Positions 50,432 to 60,248 are shown, counted from the stretch's first letter. The stretch: 64,000 nucleotides of DNA from an uncultured Clostridium sp. (GCA_900539185.1 UQBG01000004.1:62001-126000); one strand, 5' to 3'. A program made the numbers and translations. Notes: a model not told the origin generated them from the sequence alone.

Positions 50432-52687
50432 ATGATAAGGATGCAGAATACATATTATAAGACAATTGCAGATCGGATGAATCGATATCGGAAGCAGGGC
50501 TTTAGCAATGATCAGTTAAATGAGCTGAAGCTGGGGCTGGAGCATGAGGTGAATGTGGAAGCTTATGCGGACAAGGAGTACTTTGCGGTACAGATGCGTC
50601 AGATTCGGTTCGGACTGGAAGAAGGCTTGGATGTAAGCTTATATAATAGTCATCAGTATGACTGGTTTCAGATGGAGGAGATTCGAAAAGGACTGAAGGA
50701 TGGGATCGATGCATCCATTTATGCAGACCCGAAGTTTTCCTATGAGGTGATGCGGGAACTCCGGAAGGCACTGAAGGATGGGATTCATCTGGAAAAATAT
50801 GCAGGTGTGGGAGCAGAGATGCTGCGGGAACTGCATCGTGCGATCTTGGATAAGCAGAACATTATGCCATATATTAAGGCCGGTTATGTACCGGAACAGT
50901 TAAGAGAGATCCGTCATGCGATGAAGCAGGGCTGTAATATCGATCCTTATCTGAATACGGTGTACCGGGGAGCCGCAATACGGGAGATTACGGAAGGCCT
51001 GGAGGAAGGTCTGGATGTATCTGTATATGCAGATCCGGAATATTCCTGGCAGCAGATGCGGGAGATCCGTCTGGGTCTGGAAGCAGAACTGGATGTTAAC
51101 ATTTACTCGAAGGTACTGTATTCCTGGCAGCAGATGCGGGAGATTCGTCTGGGTCTGGAGGAAGGCCTGGATGTAGAGAGCTATAAGAGTATGATGCATT
51201 CTGCCGCAGATATGCGGAAGCTGCGTGTGAAGCTGGAGCAGGAACGAAATCCGTATATAGAACCGGAGTTGATGGAACCGGGTTCGGAGGATGGAATGCC
51301 GGAGCATATCGAAGAGTACTGTCAGAGTCTTCCGGCAGATGCGATTCGATTCTTTGTAGAATCAGATAAGATGAAGGCCTATGTTTATGCCGGCAGAGAG
51401 GCTGCACCTTTGTTAAGTCAGCAGCTGGTATCAGAGCTATCCTTTCATAAGATACGGAAAGGATTGGACGGAACCGTTATAAATGGGCTGGTACAGGGCA
51501 CATTAAAGGATCAGTGGGCAGTGATTGCACGGGGACAGTTACCAACCAGAGGCGTAGATGGATATTATGAAAGCTTTATCGGAGATGAACAACATGGAAT
51601 CGTGGAACAGCCGGACGGGTCCCTGGATTGTTCGCAAGCATATCTGTTTCAGAAGGTCTGTGCCGGACAGAAGCTTCTGGTCTATCATGGAGCGGAAGCA
51701 GGCAAAGATGGTTACAGGATAGACGGAACGGTACTTCATGCACTGGATGGAAAGGAACAGCATAGGATCCGTGGAAGAGGCTTCCGGATTCTGGATGATA
51801 AGCGAACTTACATATCAGAAGGAAATGGATGCGCCATATTCCGGGATCATAACCTGAGTGTCACACAGCTTCTGGAGCTGGAGGCGGCCAGCAATATCAT
51901 GGGCAATATCGACTATAACGGATCGGTCTATATAAAGGGCGATGCCAGTGGAAATATCCGGATACGGGCATCCGGGGATATCATAGTGGAAGGCTTTGTA
52001 GAAAATGCAATGTTGGAGAGCAGTGGCAGTATTCTGATCAAGCAGGGAGCGAATGGAAATGGGGAAGCCCATATATCGGCAGGCAGAGCTGTGATCGGTC
52101 GATTTTTTGAAAATGCGACGATACAGGCGGAGCAGATTGTGGCGAACTATTTTTTTCGGTGCAATTTGTATGCAGACAAGGTGATACAGGTGACCGGAAC
52201 CGGAGGAAGTATTGCCGGAGGAGATATTTATGCAGGACACAGCGTCGAAGTCAGCAATGTGGGAAATCAAAATGGAATCGTGACTGCTATACGAGTAGGA
52301 TACAATAAAGATAAAGAGATTGAAGATTATTCCGGGCAATTGAAGGAGGCGGAGAAACAGCTATGGATTCTGACGAATGCACTGGAAGAGTATAAAGGAA
52401 ACTATCCACCGGAGGTGCGAAACACCATGCCGATGTTCCTGAAGATAGAGAATGCGATATATACAAAGCAAAAGGAACTGCAGGATATACGTGAGATGGT
52501 GGAACAACAAAAGAAAGAACAGCAGGAATACAGGGAGGCTTACTTAAAGGTGTATGGAACTCTGTATGAAGGGACAATGGTAACGATTAACAATGCCACA
52601 TACAATGGAGATACCATAACCGGTATAGTGATGAGGAATACTGCAAGCCGAATAAGCGTGCAAAAGATAAAGGAGAAGATACGATGA
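50432..52687 (+). CDS. FapA (DUF342) domain protein with N-terminal 26-residue repeats
   Basis: The 751-residue protein has nine tandem repeats of 26 residues (about 28-260; consensus QMREIRLGLEEGLDVxxYADPEYSWx), a middle region starting PEHIEEYCQSLPADAIRFFVES, and a DUF342/FapA beta-helix (about 395-640: GNIDYNGSVYIKGDASGNIRIRASGDIIVEGFVENA) followed by a coiled coil (QLKEAEKQLWILTNALEEYK). FapA-type proteins are often linked to polymer or signal assembly; their role is unclear. The ATG at 50432 has GGGAGA upstream. Its stop overlaps the start of the HD-GYP gene (ATGA). Confidence 0.88.
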   Translation: MIRMQNTYYKTIADRMNRYRKQGFSNDQLNELKLGLEHEVNVEAYADKEYFAVQMRQIRFGLEEGLDVSLYNSHQYDWFQMEEIRKGLKDGIDASIYADPKFSYEVMRELRKALKDGIHLEKYAGVGAEMLRELHRAILDKQNIMPYIKAGYVPEQLREIRHAMKQGCNIDPYLNTVYRGAAIREITEGLEEGLDVSVYADPEYSWQQMREIRLGLEAELDVNIYSKVLYSWQQMREIRLGLEEGLDVESYKSMMHSAADMRKLRVKLEQERNPYIEPELMEPGSEDGMPEHIEEYCQSLPADAIRFFVESDKMKAYVYAGREAAPLLSQQLVSELSFHKIRKGLDGTVINGLVQGTLKDQWAVIARGQLPTRGVDGYYESFIGDEQHGIVEQPDGSLDCSQAYLFQKVCAGQKLLVYHGAEAGKDGYRIDGTVLHALDGKEQHRIRGRGFRILDDKRTYISEGNGCAIFRDHNLSVTQLLELEAASNIMGNIDYNGSVYIKGDASGNIRIRASGDIIVEGFVENAMLESSGSILIKQGANGNGEAHISAGRAVIGRFFENATIQAEQIVANYFFRCNLYADKVIQVTGTGGSIAGGDIYAGHSVEVSNVGNQNGIVTAIRVGYNKDKEIEDYSGQLKEAEKQLWILTNALEEYKGNYPPEVRNTMPMFLKIENAIYTKQKELQDIREMVEQQKKEQQEYREAYLKVYGTLYEGTMVTINNATYNGDTITGIVMRNTASRISVQKIKEKIR
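50513..51240 (+). repeat. Nine 78-bp coding repeats in the FapA-domain gene
   Basis: Period 78 bases (26 codons). The last units are the most alike: TATTCCTGGCAGCAGATGCG at 51041 recurs at 51119 with near identity for about 57 bases. One unit (around residue 80-103) is two residues short. Confidence 0.85.
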
Positions 52688-53787
52688 GAGAAAAGATACT
52701 GATCGTGGATGATATTGAATTAAACCGTGAAATTCTTGCTGTAGCGTTAGGTGATGTCTATCCGGTACTGGAAGCCGGAGATGGAGAACAGGCAATTGAG
52801 CTTTTGAAAGAGCATTCTGATGAAGTGGCCGTGGTTCTGTTGGATCTGATCATGCCGAAGGTAGATGGGTATGAGGTGCTGAAGTATATGAAGCAGACGG
52901 AGATTCTGGATCGAATCCCGGTTCTGGTTATCAGCGCGGAGTCCACAACAGATGCAGAACGGGCATGCCTGAAAATGGGGGTATCAGACTTTATTCGGAA
53001 GCCGTTTGACAGCGTAACGGTGCGTAGCCGTGTGAAGAATGTAGTAGAGCTGTTTATGTATAAGAATCAGTTGGAGGATAAGGTTCGGATTCAGACTGAG
53101 AACCTGAAGCGGAAGAATAAACTGTTAGAGCAACAGGCAGCAAAGATAAAAGAAGGAAATGAGAAGATCATTGATGTTCTTGGTACGGTCGTTGAGTATC
53201 GAAATCTGGAAAGCGGGGAGCATATTAAGCGGGTAAAGGGGTTTACCCGGATTCTGGCTGAACGGGCAGCAAAGAGGTACCCGGAGTATAATCTGACGCC
53301 GGAGCGGATCAATATCATCGTAACAGCAAGCGCATTGCATGATATTGGAAAGATTACGATCAAGGACAGTGTATTGCTGAAGCCGGGCAGACTGGATAAG
53401 GATGAGTTTGAATATATAAAGTCTCATACCATTCGGGGCTGTGATATTCTGAATCAGATTGATGGAGCCTGGGATAGTGAATATGCAAAGGTCAGTTGTG
53501 CTATTTGCAGATATCACCATGAAAGATACGATGGAAAAGGATATCCGGATGGACTGGTAGGAGAAGAAATTCCGATCGAGGCGCAGCTTGTATCTGTGGC
53601 GGATGTTTATGATGCACTGGTCAGTGAGCGGGTATATAAGGAAGCTATTGATAAAGACAAGGCATATCATATGATTTTAATGGGCGAGTGCGGTGTGTTT
53701 TCACCGAAGCTGATGGAGTGCTTCCGGGAATCCAAGGAAGACTTTGAGAATCTTGCATCAAAATATGAAAGAGAACATAAGGAGTAG
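52684..53787 (+). CDS. Response regulator with HD-GYP cyclic-di-GMP phosphodiesterase domain
   Basis: The 367-residue protein has a receiver domain with phosphoacceptor D54 (VVLLDLIMPKVDG), a coiled linker (KLLEQQAAKIKEGNEKII) and an HD-GYP domain with HDIGK, YHHERYDGKGYPDGL and VADVYDAL. The metal-binding histidines and the GYP motif are intact, so hydrolysis of cyclic-di-GMP is expected. It overlaps the FapA-domain gene by 4 bases and precedes the HPt gene by 5 bases. It is the natural output of the hybrid kinase. Confidence 0.94.
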   Translation: MREKILIVDDIELNREILAVALGDVYPVLEAGDGEQAIELLKEHSDEVAVVLLDLIMPKVDGYEVLKYMKQTEILDRIPVLVISAESTTDAERACLKMGVSDFIRKPFDSVTVRSRVKNVVELFMYKNQLEDKVRIQTENLKRKNKLLEQQAAKIKEGNEKIIDVLGTVVEYRNLESGEHIKRVKGFTRILAERAAKRYPEYNLTPERINIIVTASALHDIGKITIKDSVLLKPGRLDKDEFEYIKSHTIRGCDILNQIDGAWDSEYAKVSCAICRYHHERYDGKGYPDGLVGEEIPIEAQLVSVADVYDALVSERVYKEAIDKDKAYHMILMGECGVFSPKLMECFRESKEDFENLASKYEREHKE

Positions 53788-53792
53788 AAACA

Positions 53793-54149
53793 ATGACAGT
53801 AAGAGAATGTTATGAACAAATGGGCGCAGACTTTGAGAATGTATTGGGTAGACTGGAAAGTGAACAGATGGTTCAGCGGTTTGCATTAAAGTTTTTAGAT
53901 GATACCAGTTTTCAGGCATTGGAAGAGGCCTTGAATCAGAAGGATGTGGAGCAGGCATTTCGTGCAGCACATACCTTGAAGGGCGTATGCTTGAATCTTG
54001 GTTTTGACAACCTCTTTACCGTAAGTTCCGAACTGACGGAAAAGCTGCGAGCAAAGGAACTGGAGGAATCAGAGGAACTGTTCCGGAAAGTGAAAGAACA
54101 GTATGCAATCACAATCGCAGCACTTCAGAAACTTCAGGCATCATTATAA
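53793..54149 (+). CDS. Stand-alone histidine phosphotransfer (HPt) protein
   Basis: The 118-residue helical protein carries RAAHTLKGVCLNLGF with the phosphorylatable H60, the HPt signature, and an N-terminal helix typical of ArcB-type HPt domains. It would pass phosphate between the receiver of the hybrid kinase (D737) and the HD-GYP regulator (D54). It is the last gene of the cluster, 5 bases after the HD-GYP gene. Start from AAGGAGTAG upstream. Confidence 0.93.
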   Translation: MTVRECYEQMGADFENVLGRLESEQMVQRFALKFLDDTSFQALEEALNQKDVEQAFRAAHTLKGVCLNLGFDNLFTVSSELTEKLRAKELEESEELFRKVKEQYAITIAALQKLQASL

Positions 54150-54189
54150 TATAAAACCAGATCCCAATAATTCAGTTCTGTTTACAGTA

Positions 54190-55134
54190 TTAAGAACGCG
54201 CATCCGTTTCGTGTATAATAATGATGTCATTAACCTTTAGAATTGTATCACGCTGTGGAAGAATGGAAAGACCATCACGTAATACCAGATAGATGGTGAT
54301 CTGTTCTGCATCTTCCATATCCTCGATGCTCATTCCGGCATACCGCTTGTCTACAAAGATCTCCGCAATATCCTTGATGTCGGTATTCTTTAGGCTGGAG
54401 ATACTGCTGTTTCGCTGATATTGTTCCACAAAACCGGCACTGATGATACCGGTTGGGATGGCTACTGCACCGACTCCCAGATAAGCGATTACGATCGCCA
54501 TGATTCGTCCGAGTGGTGTGATCGGATAGATATCCCCATACCCTACGGTCAGCAGTGTGGACATACTCCACCAGACACCGCTGAAGGCATTGCGGAAGAC
54601 CTCCGGCTGGGCATCGTGTTCCACACTGTACATGCACAGACTGCTGGCTAACATCAGTACCAATACGATAAAGACTGACGATATGATCTGGTTCCTCTTT
54701 TCATACAGTACGGTCGTTATGACATTAAAAGAATCATACTTTGCATTCAACCGGAACAGATGGAAGATCCGGGCAACCCTTAACATACGGAAGATGACGA
54801 AACCGGACAGGAAGAAGACCGGGATGATCGTGAGGATATCGACGATACCGTCAAAGGAGAAGATAAACCGGATCCGTGCCCGACACTTACTGAGTTGGGG
54901 ATACAGATAGTCTGCTGTCCAGATTCGCAGGATATACTCGATACAGAAGATACCCAGAGTGACATATTCCAGTATATTGAAGCAGAGCGAGAGGAAGGAT
55001 AATTCTTCGAAGGTCTGCAGAAAGGTTAGGATGATATTCAGGATAATGGTCGCAGTAATGAAGATATCAAAAGCACGGCTAAGATGATTACTTTTATCTC
55101 CGATCTGAATAATATTAAATATCTTACGTTTCAC
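54190..55134 (-). CDS. Voltage-gated potassium channel with C-terminal regulatory domain
   Basis: The 314-residue protein has six membrane segments, an arginine-rich fourth segment (RMLRVARIFHLFRL, residues 116-129), the pore loop with TVGYGD (196-201) and a C-terminal cytosolic domain ending in LVLRDGLSILPQRDTILKVNDIIIIHE, a TrkA-C-like (RCK_C) fold. These proteins are Kv-type potassium channels of the inner membrane. The gene is monocistronic, with GAGGAG before the ATG, and it is convergent with the HPt gene. Confidence 0.93.
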   Translation of the reverse strand: MKRKIFNIIQIGDKSNHLSRAFDIFITATIILNIILTFLQTFEELSFLSLCFNILEYVTLGIFCIEYILRIWTADYLYPQLSKCRARIRFIFSFDGIVDILTIIPVFFLSGFVIFRMLRVARIFHLFRLNAKYDSFNVITTVLYEKRNQIISSVFIVLVLMLASSLCMYSVEHDAQPEVFRNAFSGVWWSMSTLLTVGYGDIYPITPLGRIMAIVIAYLGVGAVAIPTGIISAGFVEQYQRNSSISSLKNTDIKDIAEIFVDKRYAGMSIEDMEDAEQITIYLVLRDGLSILPQRDTILKVNDIIIIHETDARS

Positions 55135-55317
55135 AATGAACTCCTCACTTTATTTAATAGATGTATTCTATCACATGTTATGTGGGTTTTCTACGCTGTC
55201 TCAATAATATAGGACAAGATTTTGATATTTTTGGAATGGAACTAGTATATTTCTTCTTATATGCTCATTAAAATAATCCCAAAAGACTGTAGGAAACAGT
55301 GAGAAGGAGGTATAACT

Positions 55318-58300
55318 ATGCTGAAAAGATGCAGACGATTAGTGGGAGTACTTGTAGCAGTAATGTGCTGCTTTTCAATTACTTCTATCGCATCTGCAGA
55401 GGAAGGATCGGGAAAAGAGCCGGAGGTTATAATATCTACGGATAAAACCGATTATGCGGATGGAGAGCATATCAGAGAAACAGTAACGGTTAAGAATACG
55501 GTGGGAGAGGAACTTAAGAATCTGACATTGAGTGTGGATATTCCAACCGGATACACGACAGAAGATGGGAAAATTGTATCAGATAAGTGGGTGTATGCGA
55601 TTGAACGTCTGGCTGCAGGTGAGAGCAAAGAGGTGACGGTTACCTTTGTTCCGGAGAACCGGGGACAGGTAATCGGTGGTTCGGATACGGCAAAGAATAC
55701 ACCGAAGACCGGGGATGCTGCACCAATCGTTCTGATAGGAGCTGTAGCACTGGCGGCAATTGGACTTGAGCTTGCACTTGTGAAGAACAGGAAGGGTAAA
55801 AATTATAAGAACGGCAGAAAGGTCATGGCGGTTCTGCTGGCAGGAACGATGGCAGGCTCGCTTTGTCAGCTGGGCAGCAACAGTACTGTGTATGCAAAGG
55901 ATAACAGCGATCTGGTAGAGAAGGCGGTTTCCAGTGAGAAAGAGATCACAGTTGGGGGAAAGAAGGTACAACTGGGAGCCGGTCTGAAGTACTATGTGCA
56001 GGAGCAGAAGGCGTTATCCTATGATGGATATGAACTGAAATGGCAGGATGAATTTGACGGAACGAGTCTGAACCGGGATGATTGGAATGTGGAACTGCAT
56101 GCACCAGGCTGGGTAAATTCAGAGCTTCAGCAGTATGTAGATTCAGAAGATAATATATATCTTCAGGACGGACATCTGGTAATCAAACCGATTAAGACTG
56201 AAAATGCAGACGGAAGTGTATCTTATACATCCGGCAGACTGAATACACAGGGAAAGCACGATTTTACATATGGACTGTTTGAGGCACGGGTAAAGGTGCC
56301 GGAAGGAAAAGGGTATCTGCCGGCATTTTGGCTGATGGCATCCGATGAAAATACTTATGGACAGTGGCCAAGATGTGGAGAGATCGATGCAATGGAGGTA
56401 CATGGAAGCGATACGGCAAAGACCTATGGAACGATTCATTACGGCAATCCGCATCGGGAAGATCAGGGAACCTATACGTTGGATCAGGGAACCTTTGCGG
56501 ATGAGTATCATACGTTTGCAGTAGAGTGGAAGCCGGGCTGTATCAACTGGTATGTAGACGGCATCCTGTATCATACAGCAAATGACTGGTATTCTGCGAC
56601 AGAGGGGCAGGGCGAGATCACATATCCGGCTCCGTTTGATCAGCCGTTTTACATGATTCTGAATCTGGCAGTCGGAGGAAGCTGGGTTGGATACCCGGAT
56701 GAGACAACAGACTTTGAGAATCAGACTTATGAAGTAGATTATGTCCGTGTTTATCAGCAGGACAGCTATGATGAGAATGTTACAAAGCCGGAGAAGGAAC
56801 CGGTTGTGATGCGGGATCCGGATGCAAATGGAAACTATATTATAAATGGTGATTTTGCAGTGGAAGAGGATCTGACAGACGAAAAAGACTGGACATTCCT
56901 GACAGCGGCAGGTGGTAAGGGAACGGCTCGGATGCGTAATGGCGAGATCTACATCCAGACAACGGATTCCGGTGATGAAAACCATAGTATACAGTTGGTT
57001 CAGTCGAATATCCCGCTGAAGAAGGGTGGCACCTACACGGTTAGCTTTGATGCGTATGCCGATGAAGCAAGAACGATGATTGTAGATGTATCTGCTCCGG
57101 ATTTGTCTTATATCCGTTATATGGCAGATACAAAGGTGGACTTAAGTACAACAAAGCAGACCTATACGTACACCTTTGATATGACAAAGGAGGATGATCC
57201 AAATGGACGTTTGGAGTTCAATATGGGTAAAAATGCATCAACTGCAGGAATTCATATTAGTAATGTATCGGTAAAGATGACAAACTATGCGGATCCGTCT
57301 GCAAATAATAACAAGACAGTGTTGACAGATGGAAATTATGTATACAATGGAGCCTTCCAGGAAGGAGTAGGACGGAAAGAATATTGGGAGATTAGTAATC
57401 AGGCAAATGCAGAGGTATCAGTAACGAATCTGGCGGATGGCAGACGGTTAAAACTGGTGATTCCGTCAGGAACAACGGCGGCAAATCCGGTTGTGGTTGC
57501 ACAGAGTGGTTTAGCCATGCAGGATGGAGAAAGCTGTGTACTGACGTATGATATTCAGGGAACCGTCGGTACGTCTGTCGATGTAGTGGTGGCAGGTCAG
57601 GCAGCATATACAGTGCCTTTGACCGGGGCAAAGCAGACCGGCAATGCAAAGAAGTTTACGGCAGGAGTGGGAGCAGAGAAGAATCTGAAGTTCTTGTTTA
57701 CACAGCCGGGAACTTACTATCTGGATAATGTGCGAATTACGGAGGACAGTCTGATCAAGAACGGTAGTTTCAATGCAGGTATGGCAGGATATGAACCGTA
57801 TGTAGACGGATCTGCATCGGCAACCTATGTAGTTGACAGTCTGACGGAGGACAACGCCATCGACTTTACGATTGATGATACAGGAGATCAGGCATGGAAG
57901 ATCCAGCTAAAGCAGAATGATGTTGAACTGGAAGAGGGTCAGTGGTATCGACTGAGTATGGATGCAAAGTCAGATATCACACGAAAGCTGATGTTTGCGA
58001 TTCAGAGGAATGGTACAGTGGATAACGATTGGACACCATACTCCGGAGAGAAGATCGTAGATCTGGAGAATGGATATCAGACCTATACGATCGAGTTTCA
58101 GATGAAGAAACCGACCGATCTACATTCTGTACTAAGCATCTCTATGGGTGCAGTAGGTGGAACACAGATTACCACACAGCATAGAATCTGCATTGATAAT
58201 ATCCGGTTAGAGAAGATTGATGCACCGGTGACACCGGCACAGCCGGGCGGGTCGGAGCTTCTGAAGGATACCTCCTTTACGGATCCGTCTGCAAACTGGA

Positions 58301-59184
58301 TCAGTAATAAAAATGCCGAAACCAGTGTAAGCTATACAAATGGTGTTGCCATCTGGACGGTAGCCGGAATCGCCGGAGGACACGATTATGATGTACAGAT
58401 GATGCAGAAGGGTATTCAACTGGAGAAGGGTAGTACATATGAACTTACATTTATTGCAGAATCAACAGAGAACAGAGCAATTAAGTGGGACATCATGAGT
58501 ACAAGCTATGACTGGTATGGCGGTGAAAGGGTAGATCTGGAAGCCGATGTGCCGAAGGCAGTGACCGGGCAGTTTACGATGACAAAAGATACAGATATCG
58601 ATTCGTTACTAGCGATCTCCATGGGGCAGTTAAAGGATGGAGAGCAACTCCTTGATGCACCGGATTCTACCATCAGAATCTCAGGAATCAGTTTAAAGAA
58701 GGTAGATTCAACTCCATCGACCGGAGAAAATCTGTTGACCAACGGTGATTTTACAGACGGTGGAACTGGCTGGGGCGCATATGTTCACACAGAGAATGGA
58801 ACAGCGGAAGCAATCTATAGTTTTTCAAATGGAAAGGCAACCTATGAAATAACCAATGCGGGAACCGAGAACTGGCATGTTCAGTTAAAACAGGAGGGAA
58901 TTACGCTGGAAGCCGGTAAGACCTATACACTTACATTCTATGCAACCTCTGATGTAGCCAGGTCTATAAGTGTGAGTTGCATGGATAGCAGTAATACAAA
59001 CTGGTATGTGAGTGGTGATAATAATGTAACTCTGGAAGCAGGGGTTCAAACGCCGGTTACCATGACGCTGACAACAGGTGACAAACCGACCGATGCGAGT
59101 GCATATGTTCAGGTGAATATGGGTGGTCCGGGTATGCCGGCGTCTACTATTACATTATCAGACTTTGTTTTGAAAGAGAATTAA
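55318..59184 (+). CDS. Multimodular GH16 endo-beta-glucanase with internal sorting-type motif
   Basis: The 1288-residue protein has a signal peptide (residues 1-27), a DUF11-like domain (about 35-120), an internal TPKTGD (128-133) followed by a hydrophobic helix (135-156) and KNRKGKNYKNGRK, then a second hydrophobic segment (VMAVLLAGTMAGSLCQLG). The GH16 domain spans about 235-490 with catalytic E355, D357 and E360 (GEIDAMEVHG) and the WPxxGEID context of laminarinases. Five CBM4/9-like modules follow (about 500-660, 665-815, 816-980, 985-1135, 1140-1288). It should cleave beta-1,3- or mixed-linked glucans at the cell surface. GGAGG precedes the ATG. Confidence 0.9.
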   Translation: MLKRCRRLVGVLVAVMCCFSITSIASAEEGSGKEPEVIISTDKTDYADGEHIRETVTVKNTVGEELKNLTLSVDIPTGYTTEDGKIVSDKWVYAIERLAAGESKEVTVTFVPENRGQVIGGSDTAKNTPKTGDAAPIVLIGAVALAAIGLELALVKNRKGKNYKNGRKVMAVLLAGTMAGSLCQLGSNSTVYAKDNSDLVEKAVSSEKEITVGGKKVQLGAGLKYYVQEQKALSYDGYELKWQDEFDGTSLNRDDWNVELHAPGWVNSELQQYVDSEDNIYLQDGHLVIKPIKTENADGSVSYTSGRLNTQGKHDFTYGLFEARVKVPEGKGYLPAFWLMASDENTYGQWPRCGEIDAMEVHGSDTAKTYGTIHYGNPHREDQGTYTLDQGTFADEYHTFAVEWKPGCINWYVDGILYHTANDWYSATEGQGEITYPAPFDQPFYMILNLAVGGSWVGYPDETTDFENQTYEVDYVRVYQQDSYDENVTKPEKEPVVMRDPDANGNYIINGDFAVEEDLTDEKDWTFLTAAGGKGTARMRNGEIYIQTTDSGDENHSIQLVQSNIPLKKGGTYTVSFDAYADEARTMIVDVSAPDLSYIRYMADTKVDLSTTKQTYTYTFDMTKEDDPNGRLEFNMGKNASTAGIHISNVSVKMTNYADPSANNNKTVLTDGNYVYNGAFQEGVGRKEYWEISNQANAEVSVTNLADGRRLKLVIPSGTTAANPVVVAQSGLAMQDGESCVLTYDIQGTVGTSVDVVVAGQAAYTVPLTGAKQTGNAKKFTAGVGAEKNLKFLFTQPGTYYLDNVRITEDSLIKNGSFNAGMAGYEPYVDGSASATYVVDSLTEDNAIDFTIDDTGDQAWKIQLKQNDVELEEGQWYRLSMDAKSDITRKLMFAIQRNGTVDNDWTPYSGEKIVDLENGYQTYTIEFQMKKPTDLHSVLSISMGAVGGTQITTQHRICIDNIRLEKIDAPVTPAQPGGSELLKDTSFTDPSANWISNKNAETSVSYTNGVAIWTVAGIAGGHDYDVQMMQKGIQLEKGSTYELTFIAESTENRAIKWDIMSTSYDWYGGERVDLEADVPKAVTGQFTMTKDTDIDSLLAISMGQLKDGEQLLDAPDSTIRISGISLKKVDSTPSTGENLLTNGDFTDGGTGWGAYVHTENGTAEAIYSFSNGKATYEITNAGTENWHVQLKQEGITLEAGKTYTLTFYATSDVARSISVSCMDSSNTNWYVSGDNNVTLEAGVQTPVTMTLTTGDKPTDASAYVQVNMGGPGMPASTITLSDFVLKEN

Positions 59185-59233
59185 GACAGAATAGTAAAAT
59201 AATATATTTATGTAGCAGGCTATAATAGGACAC

Positions 59234-59285
59234 AAAAGGAAACTCTTTTCTCATGAATTACAGAGGAAAATTGAGTTTCCTTTTT
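59234..59285. terminator. Bidirectional intrinsic terminator between GH16 and AraC genes
   Basis: AAAAGGAAACTC (59234-59245) pairs with GAGTTTCCTTTT (59273-59284), with an inner TTTTCTC/GAGGAAAA pairing, and T runs on both strands. Confidence 0.87.
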
Positions 59286-59293
59286 GTCTGGTG

Positions 59294-60046
59294 CTATCTG
59301 ATGTCTACTGACCAGCTGGAGCAGTAGTTGAGATCCCGGTATTTCTTTGGCGTCATACCGACCATCTGCCTGAATACCTGAATAAAGTGGCTCTGGGATG
59401 AAAATGACAAATAATTTGCGATGTCTACCAGACTGTAATCACAGTATTTTAGAAGATTTTGAGCCTTTTCTATCTTCTTTTCCCGAATATAATCACTGAC
59501 AGATATTCCCAGCTCTTTCTTAAAGAGCTTTGACAAATAACTGACGGACAGACCGGTATAATTTGCCAGATCTTCAATTGTGATTCGTTCCTTTATATGT
59601 GCATAAATGTAGTCAATACAGGCAGTAATCGGTTTGGAAGTAGTACCCTTCTGGATTAGCAGCATCTTTCCGGTAAAGTCCAGTACCATCTTGTCGTGGA
59701 GGGCGGATATTCCGGAGAGTTCATGAACCGTATCCAGCTTCAAAATATAGAAATCGCTTAAGCGGTAGGCCTGTTCCATTTCCATCCCGGCATCAATACA
59801 GGAGCGGGCAATCAGGGCTGCCGTGATGACAAAATGGTACTTAATATTTGTTAAGGTATTCTGTGACAAGACACCGGTACCACTTAAATCTGTGAAGCGT
59901 TTTTGCTCGCAGTTGTGTCGGACAGTTTCGATATCTCCATGACTCACTGCCTGATAGAAGGCGTATTCTTCATTGACGGGACGATGGAGAGATTCATCAT
60001 CGCTATTCATTGTTTCGTGAGTGAACCATTCGTGTTCAAGTGCCAT
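59294..60046 (-). CDS. AraC-family transcriptional regulator
   Basis: The 250-residue protein has a helical N-terminal domain (EYAFYQAVSHGDIETVRHNCEQKRF, TNIKYHFVITAALIARSCIDAGM) seen in clostridial regulators of sugar or surface genes, and a C-terminal double helix-turn-helix (ITIEDLANYTGLSVSYLSKLFKKELGISVSDYIREKKIEKAQNLL ... DIANYLSFSSQSHFIQVFRQMVGMTPKKYR), complete. It is convergent with the GH16 gene and may control it. AGGAGGTTC before the ATG supports the start. Confidence 0.93.
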   Translation of the reverse strand: MALEHEWFTHETMNSDDESLHRPVNEEYAFYQAVSHGDIETVRHNCEQKRFTDLSGTGVLSQNTLTNIKYHFVITAALIARSCIDAGMEMEQAYRLSDFYILKLDTVHELSGISALHDKMVLDFTGKMLLIQKGTTSKPITACIDYIYAHIKERITIEDLANYTGLSVSYLSKLFKKELGISVSDYIREKKIEKAQNLLKYCDYSLVDIANYLSFSSQSHFIQVFRQMVGMTPKKYRDLNYCSSWSVDIR

Positions 60047-60152
60047 AGGAACCTCCTGAATTTTTCACCTATCAGGTGAATGAAAAAAGAGCATCCATTT
60101 GTGGTAAAATTAAGGTGTCAAATCTTAAAAAAATAACCTCCAAAAGCCCTTT

Positions 60153-60248
60153 ATGAGTATTGTAAACACCTTAGTCGTAGAAAGCAATAGACAGATTAAA
60201 ATAAATTTTGATGGAGGAGATTTATCCTCCGATGCTGGCTTACTTCTT
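60153..60248 (+). mobile_element. Truncated IS1380-family transposase (N-terminal remnant)
   Basis: MSIVNTLVVESNRQIKINF followed by DGGDLSSDAGLLL is the conserved start of IS1380-family transposases. After about 32 residues the similarity stops and the frame runs on through unrelated sequence to 60359. The rest of the element is gone. 60047-60152 holds no recognised gene; a small CACCT-ATC-AGGTG palindrome lies at 60066-60078. Confidence 0.8.

Noticed and set aside
50513..51240. Regular DNA repeats that could suggest a CRISPR array
   Set aside because: The 78-base period stays in frame with a protein repeat and has no constant-repeat/unique-spacer pattern.
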